Part shown: positions 22,085-32,825 of the stretch, piece by piece | How positions within the stretch are numbered: position 1 is the first letter of the stretch | Layout: the number at the start of each line of letters is the position of its first letter | DNA from: Mixophyes australis | Lineage: Eukaryota; Chordata; Amphibia; Anura; Limnodynastidae | Length of the DNA: 64,000 nt | Assembly (NCBI GenBank): GCA_036250195.1 | Contig: JAVHZZ010000004.1 | Span: 319,696,128-319,760,127, forward strand | Direction of reading: 5' to 3' | The notes under the pieces: generated by a model | Databases searched by the model: none | Told to the model about the DNA's origin: nothing | Seen by the model: only the letters and a program-made list of their open reading frames with translations | Made by a program: the position numbers and the translations under genes

Positions 22085-23015
22085 ATTTATTTTTAAAGCA
22101 TGGCATCCCCCCCTCCTAATAATATTAACCCTAGTGCCACCAGCCTAGTGCTGATTTCTGCTAAATCAGGTAAAAAAATGTGTGGGGTCTCCCTGTTTTC
22201 ACAAAAAGCAACTCCAAGTCAACTAGTCTGGGTTGGTGGTACTATAGCATCGGGGCACACATCAGGGGGCCCCTCTGCCATAATGACAAACCAACTCCAG
22301 TGTGTTAAGTACGGAGCTAGATTCCCTAGGGAGTGGGGTTTGCAAGAAAAATTGTGCACTCTCCCCCTCTACGGAGCGGTGGGAGTTATATTAATGACTA
22401 CCTCTACACCAACAACAACTAATCCTCCCAAAAAAATCCGATTGTTAGAATGCCTAAGAAAAGAAAATAACAACTTACAAGAAAATTGACAGTTTACATA
22501 GCCGGCCGATAGCGGACCCCTTTACTCTATATCCCGAGTGCTGTAAATTACGGCACTTCAAATTCATGTCACTGCTCATAGCCACAGTGATATGTTTGTA
22601 TTTAAAGCACTAATGGCAGTATCCCATCACTTGAATATTTCATTTACAAGTTATAAGTCATTATTTTATTTTCTTAGGCATTCTTATAATCAGAATTTTT
22701 TGGGAGGTTTCTCTGATGTCGGTATTACCCAACCCTTACGGAGACCCAGCCCCTTGCTGAAAACTCTAGGGCTCTTCCTACACCCCTGGGGCGGTGGGTG
22801 TAGGGTAATTAAGTGAAGGTAAAGAAAGAAAAAGTATAAAACACCCTTTTACTTTGTGGAATGACAAGTCCCAGACAACCCGGGCTGCCATTAACAGTCT
22901 GGGAATGCTGGTGGGGGAACCCCATGCTTCTCCCTCAATTTTGCAGAAAGTATTACTAGGCTGGCAGCACTAGGGTTAATAGCATTAGGAGGGAAGGGAT
23001 CCCCCGCTTTTTTTT
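22085..23015. mobile_element. Foldback repeat, long imperfect inverted arms
   Basis: The left arm (about 22095-22250: CTCCTAATAATATTAACCC, GCCACCAGCCTAGTGCTG) reappears inverted at about 22905-23012 (AGGCTGGCAGCACTAGGG, AGCATTAGGAGGGAAGGG). A related piece at 26950-27320 shows the same arms and the CACCGCCCAGGGGGGTAGG block. The 129-codon frame at 22100-22489 is inside the arm and low in complexity, so I do not call it a gene. Confidence 0.6.
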
Positions 23016-23385
23016 TCTAAATGCTACTTTTACACTGTATGAATGATAATGAATCATCCCCCATGTGTCTTACAAATTAATATATTTTAGGATACAATTA
23101 GTTCAGTTTTGTTCTTTGCTTTTATACGTCTGTATGCATCATATGAAATAAAGATTCTCCGAAACATTAAAAAGCTTCTTTCCACATTATATTTTATATT
23201 AACTAAAAGAAATATACATTAAACATATTTATGATTATGATTCAGTTGTGCATTAATCACATCGCAACTGATTGTAGTGTACAGAAATTATTGGTTACCT
23301 TCTTCGCCCAATTATTAAACTTCAACAACTTTATTTTAAGTAAAACACTATGTAGCTATAAAGTCACAACAATAAGAGCAACAAA
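23016..23385. other. AT-rich spacer
   Basis: No feature seen. Confidence 0.5.
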
Positions 23386-23394
23386 AAATAGATA

Positions 23395-24445
23395 TGTTTG
23401 CCCTTTCGTCACACTGTTTCCCCATTCATCACACTGCTTCCCCCCTCATTACACTATGCCCCTTATCACACTGTGTCCCTTTTCCAATTGTGCCCATTAT
23501 CACATTGTCCCCCTTATCACACTGTGCCCCTTTTCCCATTGTGCCCTTTATCACAATGCCCCCTCATTACACTGTGCCTCTTCATCACACTGTTTCCCTT
23601 ATCACACTGTGCCCCCTTCAGCACACTGTGCCCTTTCATCATACTATACCCCTTCATCACACTGCTCACCTTCATCACACTGCTCACCTTCATCACACTG
23701 TACCCCTTCATCATATTGCTCTCCTTTATCACACTGTGCCACCTTCATCACACTGTTCTCCTTCATTACACTGCTACCCCTTCATCACACTGCTGCCCTT
23801 TCATCAAACTGTGCCCTTCATCACACTATGCCCTCTTATCACACTGTGCCCCTATTCACACTGAACCCCTTATCACACTGTGACCCTTTTCACACTGTGC
23901 CCTCTTATCACATTGTCCCCTGTTCATACCACGCCCCTTCCACACTGTGCTCCCTTTCCCATTGTGCCCTATATCACACTGTGCCGCTTATCACGTTGCC
24001 CCTGATTACACTGTTGCCCTAACCATAGTGTGCCCCCTTCATCACACTGCTCTCCTTCATCACACTATTCCCCATCATCACATTGTTCTACTTCATCACA
24101 TTGTGCCCCATATCACACTGCACTCTCTTTACACTGTGCTCCTTATCACATTTTGCCTTTTTCACATTGTGCCCTTTATCACACTGTGCCCCTTCATAAC
24201 ACTGCTGAACCTTCAGCACACTGTGCCCTTTCATCACACTGTGCCCCTTCATCACACTGTGCCACCTTCATCACACTGTTCGCCTTTATCACACTGTTGC
24301 CCTTTGTCCCACTGTTGCCCTTTGTCACACTTTGCCTCTTTATCACACTGCTTCCCTTCATCACACTATTCCCCCATCATCACACTGTTCCCGTTTATCA
24401 CACTGTGCAGTTAGCACACTGCACCCTCTTTACACTGTGCTCCAT
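23395..24445. repeat. Minisatellite, 17-20 bp units, about 1 kb
   Basis: Dozens of irregular copies of a unit close to TTCATCACACTGTGCCCC, with units of variable length. Lack of stop codons on the plus strand produces long His/Ser/Pro-rich frames in all three phases, a composition artefact. The following 250 bp (24475-24712) resembles the GC-rich 3' part of a hAT element, ending ATGCACCCCTGGCG, so the array may be internal to a transposon. Confidence 0.85.
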
Positions 24446-24474
24446 ATGACTCTATTCTATTCTACTTACCTCCC

Positions 24475-24712
24475 TATGGTCTTCTTTTCTTCTGTCTTTT
24501 TTTTGTCAGCTGCTCCACTCAGCACAGCTCCTCACTGACAGCATCGGGACATGATGCTGACGTCACACCCAACAGTCAGGATGGAGGACCGGTGGGCGCA
24601 GGGCTCAGGGAGCAAAGCACTGTGCCATCGCACTGAAGGTGGCAGTGTATTGGTGAGGGGAGGATCGCCCCAAACGACCCCCCCCTGGATGCACCCCTGG
24701 CGGGAAGAACCA
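24475..24712. mobile_element. Probable hAT-like element end
   Basis: GC-rich segment with a CRE-like TGACGTCAC at about 24559 and a G/C-run terminus GGATGCACCCCTG. It is similar in style to the other hAT elements here. The opposite terminus was not found, so the boundaries are uncertain. Confidence 0.35.
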
Positions 24713-25310
24713 GACACTCTATCTGGAAATAAGACTGTCTTTGACTACAACATTTTTGCTCCCCACAGAAGAGGTCAACCCATGACAACATTGTTCTGTT
24801 ATACATGAGTAATGTGAATAAACAATGGTGAAATATGGGCCTAGGTTTGTTGACAGTGATTTCACAAAGATAACAATATGTTTCAGTAAGATGTTAATTT
24901 TAAGAAAAGCTATGAACAGTAGGGATGTACACACATAAGTACAGTAAACCTCTGTAGATGCATCCTATTAGGACATATTTGTAGGAGCTCCCTAAATCTT
25001 GCAACACTAATGAAGGAAGGGGTCAATATGCAAACAGGCAATAAGAGCAGCTTGAGTTTGATTGATTGGTTGATGAAAAACAACCTTGATTAGATATTTG
25101 ATTATTGAACCCTAAAGGTCAATTCATTCATTCATGTGGCAAATCCATAATGAGCAAGTCCTTGTCGTTCTCTTGACGATTTTATTTTATTTTTCAAATG
25201 TTTCCAATTGGATTACATCAGGACAGAAGAAAAAGTGTGGGGAAATCCCCTAATACTATAAATAGACCTAGTGCATGAACTAAGTTCATTGCATATCGGA
25301 GCTTCTACAC
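24713..25310. other. AT-rich spacer
   Basis: No feature seen. Confidence 0.5.
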
Positions 25311-26235
25311 CAGGGGTGTCCAACCTTTTAGCTTCCCTGGGCCACATTGGAAGACGACGAGTTGGTTTGGGCCGCACATAAGATACACTAACAATAACGA
25401 TAGCTGATCATCCAAAAAAATCATAGAGAACATAGTTAACATATATATATAAGAGAAAAAAAGTGATATATATATATATATATATATATCACTTTTTTTT
25501 CAAATCCCCCTATACTTACCTTTCAATCGCCCTGTTCAAAAAATCCTCTCTAGTTGTTATACTATAATTACTTTTTGTATTGTTTCGATGCAATATCAAT
25601 AAAGTGCATTTAAGCCAGGCATTGTATATAAGGGTGCCCTGACCAGGCCTGCGGTACCTGACATATACATCACTGTGACCCCAAATTGTGACCTGTTTTG
25701 CTAATTACACCACTATGTTAGTTAAGGGATAACAACTTATAATGGGCCAAAGAGAATAATATATAATGCCCCATTAGTATTACAAGTAGAAGTATGTAGC
25801 AGGGAGATAAGGTCCATGATGCTCCAGGACCAGGTGACTTTTATTCACTGGTCAGCGTCCCTTGAAATAATAAAAAAAATCCCCCTTAACTTACCTTTTA
25901 ATCGGCTTGTTCTCCTGTCCTCTTCTCTTCTTTTCTCCAATTCTGTGCTGCTGATTGTTCTTCTCGTGAGGGTGACTACTCTGTGCTGCGCTCCGCAATG
26001 GATGTTGGTCGTGATGACATCACGCCTGACATTCACTGCGAGCACCGCACGGAGGAGGAGACAAGGGAGGGAGCCGGAGTACCAGCTGACGTGACCGCGT
26101 GAGCGCAAGGTAAGTATTTTCTTTTCTTTTTTTTGCAGGATTTTTTTTTCCCATTAACAGTGCTGCCCACTTGCCACAACCAAAACTCCTTCTGGGCCAC
26201 ATTTACAGGCGTGCTGGGCCGCGGGTTATACACTG
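25311..26235. mobile_element. hAT-like element (CAGGGGTGTCCAACC family)
   Basis: Left terminus CAGGGGTGTCCAACCTTTTA followed by GGGCCACATTGG. The right end has GGGCCACA and GGGCCGCGGGTT but a damaged final tip, so no TSD can be fixed. A TA microsatellite with its inverted flanks lies at 25440-25500. A GC-rich palindromic module (about 25977-26070) matches those in the elements at 1594-1983 and 35213-36665. No transposase. Another copy's terminus is at 42452, reversed. Confidence 0.7.
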
Positions 26236-26259
26236 TAGAAGCTGTTTGCAGCAGGTCTC

Positions 26260-26600
26260 ATCCTTTTTTATTTTTTTCAAGCAAACATGTTCCGGATGGG
26301 ATATTACAAATGTGGGGCCCTCCTGGATGACGAGAAGAAGACTTCAAGCAACAAGGGGGCCCTCCTGGTCAAGAAGAAATGAAAACTTCAAGCAACATGG
26401 GGGGCTTTTTACCCAAGAAGAAGAGAAGACATTACAAGCAGGACTTTTGGATACAAATAATTTTTGGACATTTCAAGCCAGACTTTGGGAATTACAAATT
26501 TATTTTGGACTTGTTCAAGCCGGACTATGGGATACAAATTTATTTGGGACTTGGTTTACAGACATTTTAGGATTAAAAGCTGCTGACAACAGATGAAAAC
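26260..26600. repeat. Degenerate 50-60 bp tandem repeat
   Basis: Repeated blocks of GAAGAAG, ACTTCAAGCAACA and then GGACTTTTGGATACAAATTT-like text. The open frame across it is low in complexity; I judge it non-coding. Confidence 0.5.
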
Positions 26601-26749
26601 ATCAGTGGTGAGTATATGGGGATTTATTATTTTTAATAAAAATATGTGGCATAAATGAGGGTGTTTAGTGTCTTTATTGGGGTTTTATTATTTTTATTAA
26701 ATGTATGTGGTTTTAATGAGGGTGTGGTGGTTTATTTAACATTTTTTTT

Positions 26750-27320
26750 TGTGGAACTACAGGTCCCAGCCAGCGGTGGGTGTCAGGGCATGTTGGCACT
26801 TGTGGTTCTCCAAGTGCCAAAATGCTCTGGCTGCCATGGGTATGCTGGTGCTTGTAGTTATACAAGTATCAGCATGCCCACAATGTTTATGGCACCCTGG
26901 CTGCCTGGAACTTGTAGTTCCACAAAACAAAATGGCGTCCATTTATTTTTTTCAATTTATAGCACCATTATTACCCTACACCCACCGCCCAGGGGGGTAG
27001 GAAGAGCCCTAGTGCTTTCAGCACTGGGCTGGTTGTCCCTAGAGGGAGGGCCCACTCATTTTTTCCAGCGGACCCCACTCCCTAGGGAACCCAGCCCAGC
27101 GCTGAAGAGCCTGGGGTTGGTTGTCATTATGGCAGGGGGACCCCTGCCGTGTGTCCCCCTGCTATAGTGCCACCAACCCCGGCTGGTTTGCCTAGTGCTG
27201 GTTATGTGAAAATCAGGGGGACCCCACGCAAAATTTTCCCCCGATTTTCACGTAACCAGCAGTAGGCTGGCAGCACTAGAGTTAATACTGAATAGAGGGG
27301 GGACCCAACGCTTATTTTTT
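26750..27320. mobile_element. Second copy of the foldback family, rearranged
   Basis: Contains repeated CTTGTAGTT/GTGGAACTAC motifs. From 26970 it shares with 22740-23010, in inverted order, CACCCACCGCCCAGGGGGG, AGCCCTAGTGCTTTCAGC and AGGCTGGCAGCACTAGAG. Internal arms are complementary to one another (GGGGGACCCC blocks around 27140-27225). Confidence 0.55.
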
Positions 27321-27822
27321 TTCCTTTTATTTATTTGTATCAGTTTTGACAGCTGCCGGGACCTCCGGCTCTATAGACAGGGCTGTGTAACAGTGATGTG
27401 TTTGCTAAAGCCGCAGCTAGATAAGGACAACACAGGAGAGTTATCTAAACACCGGAGTGTTTGACATTGCAGCAAATCAGCAATGATGCCCTCTTTGTCC
27501 TTGTACCCTGGGTATTTTGTTTGCATGAAAAAATAGTTCAAAAGCTGCACACAATTAATAGTTAGTGATTCCGCACTATATATTTATGGATGTATAGTAG
27601 ATGAAAGGGTACCACCCCCTTTGTATTCTTCTCTGTGCTTGTATCAATATACATACGCCTCATGGGGATGAATCTGTATGCATAAACATTTTTTTCACCA
27701 AAAAAAGAGTGCAAGAACTAATTTGCACAACGGTTACGGTTGTATTTAGAATTAGAGTTGAGATACAATTGAGATGTAGCTAAGCGCAATGCAACTCTAA
27801 ATACATATTTAATTTACATCCA
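27321..27822. other. Spacer
   Basis: No gene or defined element. Confidence 0.5.
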
Positions 27823-28304
27823 TGTCAATTTGCATGCAGTCTACCTAATTGCATGTTGCTTTGCATTGGCAACTCCTGCCTTGTGGACCTTGACTTATAA
27901 CATTATGTATTATCTGCAGTACTACTATTCACCAGAGGTGCTGCTATTGTGCCTTCCTTTCATTCACTAGGGGTTAACCTGTTGCACCAATTATCTCCTG
28001 CACCTAGGTGTTTCCTATTTATACCTGCCTCTCTCCATCTCCTGTGCTGGTCATTGTTGTTTTTTTTCCTTCCTTATGGTTTGTTCTCCCTGCTGCTTTT
28101 GTGCTCTCGAAATCCATAACCTGCTGCTACACAACTGCTCCAGATATATCTCTACCTTCCATTCTACCTGCATCTGCAGTATTCACTGTGCAGTTTCAGC
28201 TATATTGGGTTCGCACCATTTACCTGTATTTGCTGAGCCATAAACACCTTTATGCTTCATCACATCCTGGGCTCCATTGCTCTGATTTACTTTGAAGTGT
28301 GACA
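27823..28304 (+). repeat. Left LTR
   Basis: Shares with the right LTR GTGTTTCCTATTTATACC, TGTGCTGGTCATTGTTG, CAGTTTCAGCTATATTGGG and an AATAAACA-like poly(A) region (ATAAACACC) near its end. Confidence 0.8.
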
Positions 28305-28441
28305 GTATGACTAGCCAAAAAGACAGCTTTGGAGTCGTGTGAAAGATCCTGCTTTAGATTTTCTTCTGGGACTATTTTTGCAATTGTTTTTCAATTGCAT
28401 CCTCTTGCAATATATCTGCCTCACAAATTACTAAACAAACT

Positions 28442-28790
28442 TTGCTACAGATTCTACAAGCAGAAATAATTTTACTACGCTCTCAGTTGTATCAATTTTC
28501 TGCTTTACTTATGGACCCACTCCGGAGACTGTCAGATTTTGTCAGGACTGATGCTGTGGATTTGTCTCTTCAAACATTCTCTACTGCTGAATCAGTGCAA
28601 ACATCATCTCTTAATAGTGCTACTATAAATTTACTGTTTACCAAGAAGTATGGTGTAACAAACTCCAGGTTCAAAGGTGATCCACGCACCATCTGACCGA
28701 AGAGGAGTGGCGGTGCAGAAGAACTAATAAATGATGTCTCTACTGTGCCAGTTATGGACACTTTTTACAAGACCGTCCTCTCTGCAGACC
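28442..28790 (+). pseudogene. gag: Gag remnant with a CCHC knuckle
   Basis: Several frames are needed. DPLRRLSDFV lies at about 28514. A basic linker is followed by CLYCASYGHF, a stop-interrupted CCHC knuckle comparable to the one in the Gypsy element at 15912-21893. Not translatable. Confidence 0.5.
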
Positions 28791-28906
28791 ACGGCAGCCT
28801 ATAGAAATGTCTTCTGTGTATTCCCCTCCTCATTCTGGATTTGTTTGCGCTTCAGTTCCCATTCCACATTACAGCCTGTTCTGCTTCCTGTGATTGGGCC
28901 TAACCT

Positions 28907-29170
28907 GCCAGTTCCAGCTGCCTGTCCTGTGGCGCCAGTTCCAGCCACCTGACCTGAGGTGCCAGTTCCAGCCACCTGTCCTGAGGCGCCAGTTACAGCC
29001 GCATGTCCTGAGGCGCTAGTTCCAGCTGCCTGTCCTGAGGTGCCAGTTCCAGCGGCCTGTCCTGAGGCACCAGTTCCAGCCGCCCGTCCTGAGGCGCCAG
29101 TTCTAGCCACCAGTCCTGAGGTGCCAGTTCCAGCTGCCCGTCCTGTGGTGCCAGTCTCTGGCACCAGTCC
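28907..29170 (+). repeat. 27-bp minisatellite encoding a nonapeptide pattern
   Basis: About nine or ten units of GCCAGTTCCAGCTGCCTGTC-type sequence with CCTGAGG. The period of 27 keeps frame, giving a VPVPAACPE-like repeat. It sits downstream of the zinc-knuckle remnant, where Gypsy elements have the gag/pol junction. Confidence 0.85.
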
Positions 29171-29224
29171 AGAAGTGTCGGGGGGGGGGGGGGGGTAGCA
29201 GCAGCAGCTCCGTTTCGTCAGCTC

Positions 29225-29337
29225 TGTCCTATACAGCAGCCGCGGCGCTGTCTAAGAAGCGTCCGTGGCGGTGCTGTATACACTACAGCACCGCCGCGGA
29301 CGCTTCTTTGACAGCGCCGCAGCTGCTGTATAGGACA
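29225..29337. repeat. Long GC-rich hairpin
   Basis: Arms 29225-29278 and 29284-29337 pair over about 54 bp with very few mismatches, around a TACAC loop. A second small inverted pair (GGGGGGGTTTC and GAAACCCCCCC) follows at about 29361-29395. Together they look like a MITE dropped into the LTR element, but I could not define a TSD. Confidence 0.75.
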
Positions 29338-29671
29338 GTGGCCACTTAGTTAGCGCAGGGGGGGTTTCTAGAGACTCAGAAACCCCCCCTGCGTGCGCCA
29401 CTGAAGGTGAATACCTTTCCTCCATTAGACTCTGCGCCTCTGTGAGGGTAAGCTGTCACTCGAGCAGAGGTCAAGACCATTCCCATTATCTGGCTTTTGT
29501 GACAGTCTGTTGAGCTTCAACTTCGCTCTGGCATGACTTCTTTAGCCTTTCCGCCCATGGACGACGACTTCTCTGCCCGACCCCCAATTGTGGACTATGA
29601 TTCTGTTGATTTTAATAATTTCTGGTAATACCGGCATCTGCAATCCGCCCTAAGGGGGGGGGGGGAATTAC

Positions 29672-30143
29672 TGTCAGGATCTTCCTGCAATCTTCTGCAT
29701 TGCATGCTGCTTAGCATTGGCAGTTCCTGCCTTCTGGACCTTGGATTTATTACATTATGTATTATCTGCACCAGAGTTGCTGCTACTGTGCCTTCCATTT
29801 CTTCACTAGGAGTTAACCTGTTGCACTTATTATCTCCTGCACCTGGGTGTTTCCTATTTATACCTGCCTCTCTCCATCTCCTGTGCTGGTCATTGTTGTT
29901 TCTTTGCCTTCCTTGTGGTTTGTTCTCTCTGCTGCTTTTGTGCTCTTTGACTCCACATCCTGCTGCTACACAACTGCTCTGGGTATCTCTCTACCTTCCA
30001 TTCTACCTGCATCTGCAGTATTCACTGTGCAGTTTCAGCTATATTGGGTGTGTACCATTTACCTGTATTTGCTGAGCAATAAACACCTTTATGCTTCATC
30101 ACTTCCCGGGCTCCATTGCTGTGATTTACTTTGAAGCATGACA
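29672..30143 (+). repeat. Right LTR
   Basis: Starts TGTCAGGATCTTCC and ends AGCATGACA. It matches the left LTR throughout, apart from substitutions and small indels. Confidence 0.8.
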
Positions 30144-31249
30144 ACAGTGTATGTAATTTAGTTGTGTAATGCAACCCATTAAAAGGTCTGAAAGAAGCAT
30201 TCTGGTCAGGACTATGAACAAAAAGACTGCTTACTATTTTAGGAAAATCAATATGGTGACTCTTAAATCAGGAACATTAGTAAATGTCACTGCCAGAGTA
30301 AAAGAAAAGTAATATCCTTATTATATTCCAAGGACCAGAATCCATTTAATGTACTCAAATCATGTTCATTTTATTTTTTTAAAAAAATGAATTAATTCAA
30401 CCTTTTGCACACTTGCATAAAAATCATATTTTATTTCAGAAATGTAAAAAAATAAATGACTTCTCCACCTTTAGCACAAAACATATTCAATTATGGCATA
30501 CGTGCATTTTTAAAATAATAATGTTTTAATTACTTCTTAACTTAGGATATGGCTATGTGGACTCTTAATTTTTCTTCAATGGACTATTTAATAAAAAAAT
30601 AAAAAAACCTTGGTCCTGATGCTGAAGTACTCCAAATTGCATAGCGTAAATAATGAAAATTTGCACTGTGCATGGCCACAAATAGTGCACATATATGCGA
30701 GCATACAGACGCATCTGACACTTGCGCCTCCTGCAGAGTTGGGACTGGGGAGAGAAGTGGCGATCTAACATGGCAAACTAGAGTAAGGGCATATTCATGC
30801 AAATGCGGCTGCGTCAGACCGTATACTAGAGGGCAGGAGAAAATACACACTGATGATGAAGACGGTCATTAGCACTGGCTTTCCACTTCTGATTGGCAGA
30901 CTGTAAATTCATCTCTGAAGCTCATAGGTGCTTTCTTCATATGTGCATATATTATAGGATTTTGTGGGAATATGTATTAAAGAAAATGCTTTTCTACTTT
31001 CATTCATACATGAGAAAGAGTATTATGTGTACTGTATTATATCAAGCCTAATGGCAAATGTGTTCTTCACTAGTTTTCTTGTGCTTATAACCTATATGTG
31101 GGTGTATGCATGCCTGACGCACAACTGGTGTATATGCTACAGGAGCAGAGCCTTTGACTCACCAAATCGGTGTAAATACAATATTTTTATTACCTGCTTT
31201 TCTACGTAAACTACACCCAGCATGCATCCAACTCAGCATCAGGTACCTT
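30144..31249. other. AT-rich spacer with possible repeat pieces
   Basis: No gene. The 30640-30860 part, with GCATACAGACGCATCTGACA, resembles other interspersed pieces in the window (for example 34060-34200) but has no clear ends. Confidence 0.45.
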
Positions 31250-31600
31250 GGGGTATATTTACTAAATTGTAAGTTTGAAAAACTGGAGATGTTGCCTATA
31301 GCAACCAATCAGATTCTAGGGGCTAGATTTACTAAACTGCGGGTTTGAAGAAGTGGGGATGTTGCCTATAGCAACCAATCAGATTCTAGCTGTCATTTTG
31401 TAGAAAGCACTAAATAAATGACAGCTAGAATCTGATTGGTTGCTATAGGCAACATCCCCACTTTTTCAAACCCGCAGCTTAGTAAATCTAGCCCTAGCTG
31501 TCATTTTGTAGAATGCACAAAATAAATAATAACTGCAATCTGATTGGTTGATATAGGCAACATCTCCACTTTTTCAAACCCACAGTAGTAAATATACCCC
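31250..31600. mobile_element. Outer hairpin MITE
   Basis: Ends GGGGTATATTTACTAAA and TAGTAAATATACCCC are inverted, and the subterminal CAACCAATCAGATT/AATCTGATTGGTTG pair extends the arms. It is flanked by CCTTG on both sides (31246-31250 and 31601-31605). It is interrupted by a related inner MITE. Confidence 0.7.
31319..31494. mobile_element. Inner mariner-like MITE, 176 bp
   Basis: A nearly perfect palindrome: GGGGCTAGATTTACTAAACT is mirrored by AGCTTAGTAAATCTAGCCC. It is flanked by TA dinucleotides (31317-31318 and 31495-31496), the Tc1/mariner target. It shares the CTATAGCAACCAATCAGATT subterminal block with the outer element, so it inserted into its own relative. Confidence 0.8.
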
Positions 31601-31821
31601 CCTTGTGTTTAACTAAAAGCATCATCCCAACATCAAGTAACATCAGCATCAGCTCTAACAATATTTGTTTAAACAAAAAGCGATATACTGATGGTGGGTA
31701 GAGTTTTATTATGGTAAAACATCAAAAGATTAGCAACCAGTATCTCATATTTTTGGTAGACAATGTAAAAATGTATATTCTCACACAATGGTGCTGATTC
31801 ATTAAGAAATGTAAATGCCGA

Positions 31822-32152
31822 GATCATTATCATCATCATCATCATTTATTTATATAGCGCCACTAATTCCGCAGCGCTGTACAGAGAACTCATTCACATC
31901 AGTCCCTGCCCCATTGGAGCTTACAGTCTAAATTCCTTTATATAGACACACACTCACACACAGACACAGACAGACAGAGAGGGAGACTAGGGTCAATTTT
32001 GATAGCAGCTAATTAACTTACCAGTATGTTTTTGGAGTTTGGGAGGAAACCGGAGCACCCGGAGGAAATCCACGCAAACACAGGGAGAATCGAACTCATG
32101 ACCCCAGTGCTGTGAGGCAGAAGTGCTAACAACTAGGCCACTGTGCTGCCCC
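31822..32152 (-). mobile_element. V-SINE-like tRNA-derived SINE, copy A
   Basis: On the minus strand the head begins GGGGCAGCACAGTGGCC. A box-like TGGCCTAGTTG and B box GTTCGATTC indicate a tRNA-derived Pol III promoter. The central GGTGCTCCGGTTTCCTCCC block is the conserved domain of V-SINEs. The tail has CAGCGCTGCGGAATTAGTGG, TATATAAATAAATG and a TGATGA repeat, an L2-like 3' end. A segment between B box and central domain is deleted relative to copy C. Confidence 0.85.
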
Positions 32153-32825
32153 ATGCCATATTTTGTATTAAATTGCCCTGTGCATGCCCAGAAAAGGAGA
32201 TACGCTAAACAAATGACACTTCTGAATGCCTATGATTTCATGGGTGGAACAGGGAGGGGAAGGGTATATGCACGTAGTCAATGTACAGTAAGGATGTGCC
32301 AAGCTCAAGCGCACACAGCTGCATCTGATTCAAGCTCTGGGCATCTCTAAGGTAAGTGTTTTTCAGTAGTGTCACTTCCACAGCTACAAGTCAAATGTAA
32401 GTGCCAAGTGATATTGATGACAAGTATGTATGCTAGAACATATGTTTGCAACCAAGTGCAACTGTAAAAAGGCATTTTATGTACAGTACACATTATTAAC
32501 ATCATGATACATGTTTATCATGGGAGAAAAAAAAAGATTTATGTTTTTTCAGTAATGACTAATTAACAGGTGACAATAACTGAATGTTTTTATTTCTGTG
32601 TTGTACTGTACTGTATGTATACAGCAGTGTGTTTTGTCTGTCTCAATACAGCAAGTGCCATATATTCAGAGCATAACTAGACCCAGGTATTCAACAAGAG
32701 ACGTTTCTTCAGATACGCTTGTAGTTGAATACGAACATGCGTGTGCCCGAATTTTGTGCATTTTTAAAATAACGCACAATGCCTTCGTTTTGGATTCCTT
32801 GATTAATCAGACCCAATATGTTTAC
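32153..32825 (-). mobile_element. Unnamed interspersed repeat, copy 1
   Basis: Its reverse complement matches 55831-56400 along most of its length. Shared landmarks are the TCTGATTAATCAAGG-type end, the CTACAAGCGTATCTGAAGAAA block and the CCATGAAATCA block near 32230-32250. Boundaries are approximate and the class is unknown. Confidence 0.55.

Larger units (their letters stand above)
27823..30143 (+). mobile_element. Decayed LTR retrotransposon, 2.3 kb
   Basis: Two direct LTRs (27823-28304 and 29672-30143) of about 480 bp, both ending close to TTTGAAG.GTGACA-type tips and about 90% alike by eye, enclose 1367 bp. A G-run purine tract (about 29653-29665) lies just before the right LTR, giving plus orientation. 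The interior keeps only gag-like remnants, including a zinc-knuckle piece CLYCASYGHF (about 28735-28764). It then has a 27-bp minisatellite and a GC hairpin. Protease, RT and integrase are gone. No exact TSD was found. Confidence 0.75.

Noticed and set aside
22100..22489. 129-codon ATG frame as a possible gene
   Set aside because: Its sequence is one arm of a foldback repeat that recurs inverted nearby; the peptide has no domain.
23231..24449. Several long overlapping His/Ser/Pro-rich frames
   Set aside because: All lie in the TTCATCACACTGTGCCCC minisatellite. They are open in all three plus frames because the unit lacks stop codons.
28799..29164. Gly/Thr/Ala-rich 121-codon minus frame (collagen-like)
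   Set aside because: Antisense reading of the 27-bp minisatellite.
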